In this document: positions 1-5,626 of the stretch, piece by piece
Layout of the letters: every line of letters starts with the position of its first letter
How positions within the stretch are numbered: the stretch's first letter is position 1
Origin: a bacterium
GTDB taxonomy: Bacteria > Fidelibacterota > Marinisomatia > Marinisomatales > JAHJCW01
Length of the DNA: 6,143 bases
NCBI GenBank assembly: GCA_018812885.1
Contig: JAHJCW010000012.1
Span: forward strand, 1 to 6,143
Direction: 5' to 3'
Notes under the pieces: model-generated
Told to the model about the DNA's origin: nothing
Database searches by the model: none
Seen by the model: only the letters and a program-made list of their open reading frames with translations
Program-made: the position numbers and the translations under genes

Positions 1-77
1 ATTTCACCATGATCAGTTTTAATAATTCCGGTGCGTGCAGCACTATTCACATCCGTTTTTAATACATTAAATTTCAT
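1..77 (-). CDS. tgt: queuine/preQ1 tRNA-guanine transglycosylase, N-terminal 25 codons (partial)
   Basis: Reading leftward from an ATG at 77, the frame is open to the window edge and gives 25 residues: MKFNVLKTDV, then NSAARTGIIK, then TDHGE. This K-T-D...A-R-x-G-x-(I/L)-x-T-x-H-G-x-(I/V) pattern is the N-terminus of bacterial Tgt, which exchanges guanine for preQ1 at the wobble position of GUN-anticodon tRNAs during queuosine synthesis in the cytoplasm. The catalytic aspartates and the zinc site lie outside the window. The only ribosome-binding candidate is a weak purine run (AAAGAGAAT) just before the ATG. A perfect 15-bp palindrome lies 21 nt upstream, so no full promoter fits between it and the start; transcription must read through the palindrome or start inside or beyond the RAYT gene. 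Identification rests on the N-terminal motif alone, but that motif is distinctive. Confidence 0.85.
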   Translation of the reverse strand, partial: MKFNVLKTDVNSAARTGIIKTDHGE

Positions 78-98
78 ATTCTCTTTAACGAATCTGCC

Positions 99-131
99 AA
101 ACCCTCAAGGTTTGTCAAACCTTGAGGGTTT
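99..131. repeat. REP-like palindrome, copy 1 (between RAYT and tgt)
   Basis: The arms AAACCCTCAAGGTTT (99-113) and AAACCTTGAGGGTTT (117-131) are perfect reverse complements of 15 bp around the 3-nt centre GTC. The G of 114 can also pair with the C of 116, so nearly the whole 33 bp is palindromic. On the plus strand it is followed by two further T residues, making a TTTTT end, so it could act as an intrinsic terminator for plus-strand transcripts. On the minus strand, where the neighbouring genes lie, the T tract is only TTT followed by GG, which makes efficient termination ahead of tgt doubtful. The arms are identical to those of copy 2, which argues for an element-associated role rather than a chance terminator. 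Confidence 0.85.
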
Positions 132-149
132 TTATTCCATCTTATTAAA

Positions 150-684
150 TTACTCAAATTTACTGTAATCAAAATCTTTTCTACTTAAAAGAAATTCACG
201 CATATGCTTAATAGAATCAAACTGAGCAAGCATATCATCTTGTGTGGTTAGGGTATCATTAGATAATCCAAAATATTCCCTTGCTGAAGAAAATTCCCAT
301 TCATCGGGTGTACCTGACAAGTTTTGCTTCTACTGGGTTCAATAAAATATATTTAAATAACCATGTAAAATACTCTTCATTCTCAATAATTCTTTTCTTT
401 GTACTACCACCAAATAAAACACCTGTCCTACTATATTTTTTATTAATCGCCTTTGTGTACGAATTGATTAAATCACCAATCATATATCCAATTGTATCTT
501 GATCTGACAATTGTTTCACAAACAAATGAAAATGATTTGGCATTAAACAGTAGCAGAGTACGGCAATTCTATATATATCCTTATAATATTTTAACCGTTC
601 AAGAAAAAATGAATAATTGTCCGGTTCAAAATAAATCTTCTTATTGTTTACACCACGATTAAATAAATGAAAATAATTGTGCAT
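150..684 (-). pseudogene. REP-associated tyrosine transposase (RAYT, Y1/IS200-like HUH family), frameshifted
   Basis: From the ATG at 684 the product begins MHNYFHLFNRG, typical of RAYT proteins. It carries the HUH metal-binding motif as M-P-N-H51-F-H53-L-F-V and the conserved Y112-I-L-L-N-P-V-E-A block, whose tyrosine is the presumed nucleophile that attacks single-stranded DNA at hairpins. After Val123 (codon 318-316) the frame reaches TGA at 303-301. Skipping one base (315) opens the next frame at 314, which reads GTPDEWEFSSAREYFG, the usual family continuation, and stays open for exactly 54 codons to TAA at 152-150. Intact length would be about 177 residues. One inserted base is the simplest explanation; sequencing error or programmed frameshifting are alternatives. 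A TTG at 693 in the same frame would start inside the palindrome and add three residues, so the ATG at 684 is preferred. A GAGGG sits 10 nt upstream, inside the palindrome. Confidence 0.85.
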
Positions 685-691
685 ATTATTC

Positions 692-724
692 AAACCCTCA
701 AGGTTTCTAAAACCTTGAGGGTTT
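692..724. repeat. REP-like palindrome, copy 2 (between radA and RAYT)
   Basis: The same 15-bp arms as copy 1, AAACCCTCAAGGTTT (692-706) and AAACCTTGAGGGTTT (710-724), surround a different 3-nt centre, CTA. The arms match copy 1 at every position while the centres differ, as expected for hairpins recognised through their stems. On the minus strand it lies 59 nt beyond the radA stop codon and 7 nt before the RAYT start codon. It could therefore end or stabilise the radA transcript and mask the translation start of the transposase. Confidence 0.85.
695..699 (-). promoter_or_regulatory. possible ribosome-binding site of the RAYT gene, inside the palindrome
   Basis: On the minus strand this is GAGGG, ten bases before the ATG at 684, and it is the only Shine-Dalgarno-like sequence there. 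It lies wholly in the 3' arm of palindrome copy 2, so folding of the mRNA would hide it. Sequestration of the transposase ribosome-binding site in a hairpin is known for IS200; applying it here is inference. The spacing is slightly long, and AT-rich organisms of this type often translate without a Shine-Dalgarno sequence. Confidence 0.35.
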
Positions 725-783
725 TACCTTTTTCTAAATACTTTAACATCTATCTGCTTTTAGAATATTAAAATTCATTATTA

Positions 784-2142
784 TTATGGAAATATTATTT
801 CAAAGGCTTTTTTAACTGAATCAACTTGATAATATTTCATATTTTCGGGTGGTTGGTTCGCTTTTTTAAAACCATATTTTGGTACAATTGCAGATTTAAA
901 TCCTAAAGTTTGTGATTCAATAAGTCTTTTTTCTAATTGGCTTACCGACCTTACCTCACCAGCTAACCCAACTTCACCTATTAATATCATATTTTGAGGA
1001 ATTGGTTTATCCACAGCACTTGAAGCAATAGCCCCAATTACTGCTAAATCAGCCGCCGGATCATCAATGCGTAAACCACCGACTAAATTAACGAAAGTAT
1101 CTCTTGTACCCATAGGTAGTTTTATCCGTTTCTCCAATACCGCTAAAAGCATTGATAACCGACGTAAGTCAAATCCATTTACATTGCGTTGTGGAGTACC
1201 AAAATTAGCATTTGAAACTAAGGCTTGGACTTCCACCAAAATAGGACGTGTTCCCTCAAGCGACGGGAATATTGCTGAACCTGCTACATTTACAGATCGT
1301 TCTGCTAAAAATAACTCGGAAGGATTTTCTACCTCTATGAGCCCCTGCGATTGCATCTGAAAAATCCCGACTTCATTAGTTGCGCCAAAGCGATTTTTGA
1401 CCGAGCGTAAAATACGATGATCATATCTATCGTCTCCTTCAAGATACAATACAGTATCAACCATATGTTCCAACATTCGTGGACCGGCTATGATTCCTTC
1501 CTTTGTTACGTGACCGATCAAAATTATTGTTACTCCACGTTCTTTACAAATTTGCAATAATTGCTGACCTGATTCTCTAATCTGACTCACCGAACCGGGA
1601 AGAGAATCGATTGTATCGCTATAAACTGTTTGTATTGAATCAATTATCACTACTTCCGGTTTGAGCAAGACTATTTGCTCCAAGATATTATCTATATGGT
1701 TTTCACCCGACAATTGCATTTCACTCGAAGATATTTTTAAGCGTTTGGCTCGCATGGCAATTTGATCTTCGCTCTCTTCTGCTGAAATATATAAAGATGG
1801 CTTGTTTATTTTCCCTAGCATCTGCAATGCCAATGTTGATTTTCCTATTCCGGGATTGCCGCCTAATAATATCAACGATCCCTGTAAGATACCGCCTCCC
1901 AATACTCTATCAACTTCGGCAATGCGAGTTGGTATCCGTTTTGTTTGATTCTTTTGTAATATATCTGTTAGAGGCGTGGATTTGGATGGTGTTCTGTTTT
2001 TAGACCCCCGGATGCTTTTGGGTACTTTGTATTCGCTAAGCGTACCCCATTCGTTGCAATTCGGACATTGACCAAGCCACTTAGGATAATCGGTTCCGCA
2101 ATTGGAACATAAGAATACCGTTGCATTTTTGGATTTATTCAT
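784..2142 (-). CDS. radA: DNA repair protein RadA (Sms), RecA-like branch-migration ATPase
   Basis: The 452-residue product has the complete RadA domain order at the usual family length (about 450-460). First comes a four-cysteine zinc finger (C12, C15, C26, C29; CSNC...CPNC). The RecA-like ATPase core has Walker A G94-G-N-P-G-I-G-K-S-T103 and Walker B V-V-I-I-D168. The RadA-specific K249-N-R-F-G253 motif follows, and then a Lon-protease-like C-terminal domain from about residue 285, with the G-G-L-R-I-D-D-P-A-A-D-L-A stretch. RadA binds single-stranded DNA in the cytoplasm and drives branch migration of recombination intermediates as a hexameric motor; the Lon-like domain in this family is not proteolytic. 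The ATG at 2142 is chosen because the zinc finger follows within 12 residues. No Shine-Dalgarno sequence is visible before it. The upstream 200 bp is repeat-rich, and the gene is followed by palindrome copy 2. Confidence 0.96.
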   Translation of the reverse strand: MNKSKNATVFLCSNCGTDYPKWLGQCPNCNEWGTLSEYKVPKSIRGSKNRTPSKSTPLTDILQKNQTKRIPTRIAEVDRVLGGGILQGSLILLGGNPGIGKSTLALQMLGKINKPSLYISAEESEDQIAMRAKRLKISSSEMQLSGENHIDNILEQIVLLKPEVVIIDSIQTVYSDTIDSLPGSVSQIRESGQQLLQICKERGVTIILIGHVTKEGIIAGPRMLEHMVDTVLYLEGDDRYDHRILRSVKNRFGATNEVGIFQMQSQGLIEVENPSELFLAERSVNVAGSAIFPSLEGTRPILVEVQALVSNANFGTPQRNVNGFDLRRLSMLLAVLEKRIKLPMGTRDTFVNLVGGLRIDDPAADLAVIGAIASSAVDKPIPQNMILIGEVGLAGEVRSVSQLEKRLIESQTLGFKSAIVPKYGFKKANQPPENMKYYQVDSVKKAFEIIFP

Positions 2143-2156
2143 TTATTAAATTACAG

Positions 2157-2183
2157 CCACAGAGAACACAGAGAACATAGAGA
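2157..2183. repeat. 9-bp tandem repeat (ACACAGAGA), three units
   Basis: Three 9-bp units, CCACAGAGA, ACACAGAGA and ACATAGAGA, follow one another directly, with a single substitution in each outer unit. They lie 14 bp upstream of the radA start codon, in its probable leader. Similar CACAGAGAA-type strings occur, as I recall, in intergenic DNA of many unrelated bacteria; no function is evident from the sequence. Confidence 0.8.
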
Positions 2184-2198
2184 AATTTAATGTTTAAT

Positions 2199-2224
2199 AT
2201 TGACGATTGACGATTGACGATTGA
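2199..2224. repeat. 7-bp tandem repeat (ATTGACG), 3.7 units
   Basis: ATTGACG is repeated perfectly three times (2199-2219) and followed by a partial ATTGA (2220-2224). It lies about 57-82 bp upstream of the radA start. A 7-bp perfect array can change copy number by slippage, and in a promoter region that could alter spacing. The role is unknown. Confidence 0.85.
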
Positions 2225-2310
2225 TTATTTATAAAGAGGATATTTGCCGAAGTGCAGCGTATATCCCGCCTTGTTGGAAAAAAGTAAACTACCTATTCCC
2301 TCTCCACCTC

Positions 2311-2350
2311 TCTACCAATTCCCATTCTACCAATCAACCAAATTACCAAT
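2311..2350. repeat. degenerate repeat of (TC)TACCAAT overlapping the fusion gene's stop codon
   Basis: TCTACCAAT occurs at 2311-2319 and 2326-2334, 15 bp apart, and a third TTACCAAT sits at 2343-2350. The third copy contains the stop codon and the last Trp codon of the minus-strand fusion gene. The spacing is irregular (15, then about 16 bp), so this may be a decayed tandem repeat or simple low-complexity drift. Confidence 0.45.
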
Positions 2351-5300
2351 CCGGTCCTAGAGAAATATAATATTGGGGTCGTGATGTTCCATGACCAGGC
2401 GTGTAATCCCAAGCAGTATCAAATCGGATTAAAAAATACCCTAAATTAATTTTCATACCCAACCCAATAGAACTAATTATCGGGCTCGCATATTCAGGCA
2501 ATACTCCATATTTCTCAACAAATAACTCAGAGTCGTTTGAAAATTCACTCCTTTCATCCCATGCTGCACCAACATCTAAAAAGGCGTGACCTTGAATATT
2601 TCCAAATATAACTTTTAATGGAAATCCTAAAGCTAAATACTGAATAAATGGGAATCGGAACTCCAAATTTGCCATTGCTACATTTGTACCCCTTCTCTCA
2701 GCATAACGAGCACCTCTTATCGGCATTGCGTAATTGGTGAAATAAATATCCTTTAGCAAATCATCTTCACCTGATGATAATATTTCATAAGGAAATTGCG
2801 AATTATCCTTTTTACCGTTCGTCTCACCGCGTCCAAATAACCAAACAGGTAATCCGCCAAGGAAGAATTTTTGCGCATCTCTGCCAAAACTTGTTCCCGC
2901 CATAACGCGGGTGGCAATTGTGTAGTATCGTCCTAGGCGGAAATATTTGCGCCCGTCAAATTGTAAGGTACCAAATTGAATACCATTATCCCCCATTGAT
3001 GGACTGCCGGTAAAGTTGACTTCCTGTCTCATACCATCAACCGGACCGGTATATCCCCAAGATGCATTATCCATTACCCAACTTACTGAAGGCAACACTG
3101 TATTTAACTCTGATGACCTTATATTAATATATTTTCTCGTGTACAAATCTTGTACCCACTCGTTATAGGAAAGTTTGTATAACGATAATCCGATATCAAT
3201 TCTGTTGAAACGGTTAAAAGGTCTGGAAATATATGTCCCAATTCCATATCGGCGCAGTCTGGCAACACCGTAATAGCCGGTTGAATAGAAATCGGCTGAC
3301 TGCGATGCGGTAAAATAATAATCGGTGCGATTCTTTAAATACGCGTATGATAATAAATAATCACTGTTTTCAAGAGTTAACTGCATTTCGGTTCCGACAT
3401 AAATCCGATGATCACCAAGAACATCGCTCCAAGCGAAATATGTCATACCTTGTGCACCGAATATATTATCAAAAGCCATGTTACCGCTAACGAGATCTAA
3501 TGTAAAATTGGTTTTATAAGCTTGTGGTGTATACTCCTCAATTTGCCGACCACCATCCAACGAATCAAATTCTGAAGTTTCTGAATCAGTTAAAACTTTA
3601 TTATAACGTTCATAATTGGGACTAAAAATTATATTTGAATAATCACCGACTTCCTTCGTCTCTTGCTGTTTCCCACGAATTTTATCATGACGTAAATCTG
3701 CAAACGATTCATCCGCTGTTTTTTTACTGGTTAAAAAGTTAGTTATCGGAATTTCTTTATTCTCAAGTTCAAGCGGATTTGTCAAACTAAAAATGTCCCA
3801 GCCACGTTTATCATAACCGCTAAAAATTAATGTTTTATCATCTTTGGACAGACTTAATTGCTGTATTCCGGTAAGTATATTAGTTATTGTACCGGATTCG
3901 TTTGTGTTAAGATCTAATACATGAATATTCCATACTCCGTTTTCATCAGCAGTATATAATAATTTATTTTTGGTATGCGCCCAAACCGGATAATTTTCAC
4001 TATACTCTGTCTCAGTAAGCCGTGTAATATTTCTTGTTGCTACATCTATGGAATAAATATCAGTTTGTGAGTAATCATATTTATACATTTTAAAGGTATC
4101 TAACAACGTTCGTTCCGTATTATTGATGTAACTGCTTCGATCAGAAATAAAGGTGATTTGTGTTCCATCATTATTCCAAACCGGCTCTGAATCAGAAAAT
4201 ATATCATCTGTCAAATTTGTTATTGCGTGAGTAGCAAGATCTAAAATATATATATCACTTGCCTTGCCTTCATTTCCTACAAAAGCAAGACTTTTCCCGT
4301 CGGGACTCCACGCAGCTGTAAAAAGACCATCCATTTCGAATGATATGGTCTCATAATCACCCTTTTCAACATCAATTAAATGAAAGGCATCCAATCCGCC
4401 CGCTTTAGCAGCTATAACAATTTTTCTACTGTCAGGCGACCATGAGATACCTGGCTGTAACCATTTGAGTTCTTCAAAGTTCATGGTACGGTTGCCTTTT
4501 ACAATTCTTTTAATTTGCTTACCGGTATTGGCATCTATTAAGAATATATCGGCATACATTAAGCGGTCTGACAGAATTGCAATTTTACTACCATCGGGCG
4601 ATAGCGCGGGAGAAATATTATAAAAATTCTTCAGTTTTTCATGATCTGTTAAACGATGGGCAATATCTTCAATCGCATCGCGACCTGCAATATCCGGCCA
4701 ATATTCCTTTTTTACATAATCTTGCCATTGTTCCGTCAAATCTTCAAAATCCATACCTAGGGCTTGTTCAAAACCTCGTTCTGCGTTCTGAGTTTTTTTC
4801 ATGGCAATATATATTTCACCAATTTTTTCTCTTCCATATTTCTCAGCGATAAATCGCATTACAGACTGACCGCCTTTGTATGCCATATAATATTCTAACT
4901 CACGAACGCTCGGGATATAATCATTTACGGTCATATCTCTAATAACCATATCGGCTTTTGTATCCCAATTCAAAGATAGATATTCACAAGTACCTTCACT
5001 CACCCAAAGTGGCAGTCGTAGTAACTGAGCGCCCGAAACAACACTCTGAATATTTCCACCGTAAACCATATCGTTAACAACGGAATGTACTAATTCATGG
5101 TGGATTACATGGCGGAATTGTTCATAAGATCCTTCAAAAGGAACCACAACGCGATTCTTGAAAAGCTCTGTAAATCCACCAATTCCTTCTGAAAGATATC
5201 CATACGTTACATTTGTTTGTTGAAAATCTTTATGTGAGTTATAAACAACAATTGATACCGGTTTTTTCAAATTCCAACGGAAATGTTTGGATATTTGTTC

Positions 5301-5510
5301 GTAAGCATTTTCGGCAACTTCGGCTGTGAATTCAGCGAGATCAATATCATCTGTATAATAGAATACATCAAAATGCGGAGATTTAATGAACTTCCATTCA
5401 AAATCTCCGTACTGAACTTTATTTTGTCCAAAGGATTGACCGAAAACGGCCTGCGATATAATTATTAGGATAAATAGTATATTTCTCATTGTATATAATA
5501 GATTATTCAT
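2343..5510 (-). CDS. outer-membrane fusion: gluzincin metallopeptidase, TolB-like propeller, Omp85/BamA-type barrel
   Basis: This 1055-residue protein starts with a Sec signal peptide (hydrophobic core about residues 11-24, likely cut near V-F-G). Residues about 40-270 form a peptidase-MA-like domain with zinc motif H138-E-L-V-H142 and a second Glu in W-V-S-E172-G, so the active site looks intact. About 295-595 is a TolB/PD40-type beta-propeller with six strand motifs of the W-S-P-D-G type (near 303, 357, 401, 445, 510 and 555). After a charged linker (about 595-660), about 665-1055 resembles an Omp85 surface-antigen barrel, with I931-R-G-A-R935 followed by N-L-E-F-R-F-P, then A-F-L-D-V-G-A-A-W, ending in an aromatic residue (Trp). 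It should sit in the outer membrane with the peptidase and propeller in the periplasm. POTRA domains are not visible. Substrate and partners are unknown. The outer ATG (5510) is listed; the ATG at 5489 (residue 8) gives a more standard signal peptide, and neither start has a Shine-Dalgarno sequence. Confidence 0.9.
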   Translation of the reverse strand: MNNLLYTMRNILFILIIISQAVFGQSFGQNKVQYGDFEWKFIKSPHFDVFYYTDDIDLAEFTAEVAENAYEQISKHFRWNLKKPVSIVVYNSHKDFQQTNVTYGYLSEGIGGFTELFKNRVVVPFEGSYEQFRHVIHHELVHSVVNDMVYGGNIQSVVSGAQLLRLPLWVSEGTCEYLSLNWDTKADMVIRDMTVNDYIPSVRELEYYMAYKGGQSVMRFIAEKYGREKIGEIYIAMKKTQNAERGFEQALGMDFEDLTEQWQDYVKKEYWPDIAGRDAIEDIAHRLTDHEKLKNFYNISPALSPDGSKIAILSDRLMYADIFLIDANTGKQIKRIVKGNRTMNFEELKWLQPGISWSPDSRKIVIAAKAGGLDAFHLIDVEKGDYETISFEMDGLFTAAWSPDGKSLAFVGNEGKASDIYILDLATHAITNLTDDIFSDSEPVWNNDGTQITFISDRSSYINNTERTLLDTFKMYKYDYSQTDIYSIDVATRNITRLTETEYSENYPVWAHTKNKLLYTADENGVWNIHVLDLNTNESGTITNILTGIQQLSLSKDDKTLIFSGYDKRGWDIFSLTNPLELENKEIPITNFLTSKKTADESFADLRHDKIRGKQQETKEVGDYSNIIFSPNYERYNKVLTDSETSEFDSLDGGRQIEEYTPQAYKTNFTLDLVSGNMAFDNIFGAQGMTYFAWSDVLGDHRIYVGTEMQLTLENSDYLLSYAYLKNRTDYYFTASQSADFYSTGYYGVARLRRYGIGTYISRPFNRFNRIDIGLSLYKLSYNEWVQDLYTRKYINIRSSELNTVLPSVSWVMDNASWGYTGPVDGMRQEVNFTGSPSMGDNGIQFGTLQFDGRKYFRLGRYYTIATRVMAGTSFGRDAQKFFLGGLPVWLFGRGETNGKKDNSQFPYEILSSGEDDLLKDIYFTNYAMPIRGARYAERRGTNVAMANLEFRFPFIQYLALGFPLKVIFGNIQGHAFLDVGAAWDERSEFSNDSELFVEKYGVLPEYASPIISSIGLGMKINLGYFLIRFDTAWDYTPGHGTSRPQYYISLGPDW

Positions 5511-5626
5511 AACGTAAATTAATTAGATACTTGTTAAGTAGAATAGATTAAAATCAATTTTTGTCATGTGCAAGATAATAACAACATTTTATTTGCCTAT
5601 TTTACTTGAGGAAAGTAAATTTTTCT
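5511..5626. promoter_or_regulatory. divergent intergenic region with a possible promoter for the fusion gene
   Basis: This 116-bp AT-rich gap separates two divergent envelope genes and must hold both 5' ends. On the minus strand, ATGACA (5567-5562), 16 bp and TATTCT (5545-5540) make a moderate sigma-70-like pair. On the plus strand, TTGTCA (5561-5566) overlaps the same bases, but no good -10 follows at the right distance. A GAGGAAAG at 5608-5615 lies upstream of the LpxH-like start but, at 11-15 bases, is rather far away. All assignments here are by eye. Confidence 0.25.

Larger units (their letters stand above)
99..724 (-). mobile_element. RAYT/IS200-like element: HUH transposase gene between two matching palindromes
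   Basis: Two copies of the same palindrome, at 99-131 and 692-724, bracket a single Y1-type HUH transposase gene read on the minus strand. Together they form a unit of about 626 bp between radA and tgt. Single-strand transposases of the IS200/IS605 and RAYT groups recognise subterminal or REP hairpins and do not make target-site duplications, so a hairpin pair without terminal inverted repeats or direct repeats fits that group. The outer boundaries are set here only by the palindromes; true cleavage sites could lie some bases outside. The transposase frame is broken, so the copy is probably immobile now unless helped in trans. It could be one IS200-like element, or a RAYT gene with its own pair of REP sequences. 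Confidence 0.65.
2143..2342. other. repeat-rich spacer between the outer-membrane fusion gene and radA
   Basis: This 200-bp non-coding stretch separates two minus-strand genes. It holds three unrelated short tandem repeats (listed separately) and one less AT-rich block at about 2236-2280. That block contains a 6-bp inverted repeat, GGATAT (2238-2243) and ATATCC (2261-2266), around a 17-nt loop. I see no convincing intrinsic terminator for the fusion gene and no clear promoter for radA, although the latter must lie here or upstream. Confidence 0.6.

Noticed and set aside
99..131. Ordinary intrinsic terminator as the sole explanation of the palindrome
   Set aside because: A second copy with identical arms flanks the other side of the transposase gene, and the minus-strand T tract is short, so a plain terminator does not explain the arrangement.
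281..502. Plus-strand open frame of about 73 codons opposite the transposase gene
   Set aside because: It is antisense to the RAYT coding sequence, has no recognisable domain, and the minus-strand frame has clear family motifs.
732..765. Inverted repeat TTCTAAA / TTTAGAA after radA as a terminator
   Set aside because: A 7-bp AT-rich stem with a 20-nt loop and no T tract on the minus strand is too weak; the palindrome at 692-724 is the better candidate.
1253..1268. CCCTCAAG inside radA as a third copy of the palindrome arm
   Set aside because: Only 8 bases match, there is no reverse-complement partner, and the sequence is conserved RadA coding DNA.
1067..1360. Plus-strand open frame of about 97 codons opposite radA
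   Set aside because: It overlaps the well-conserved RadA Lon-like domain in antisense and shows no motif or start signal.
2199..2224. Possible CRISPR-like or iteron array
   Set aside because: The 7-bp units are directly adjacent without spacers, too short for CRISPR repeats, and there is no replication gene nearby to support iterons.
4577..4852. Plus-strand open frames opposite the fusion gene (also at 5283-5468)
   Set aside because: They are antisense to confirmed peptidase and propeller domains and look like chance openings in AT-rich DNA.
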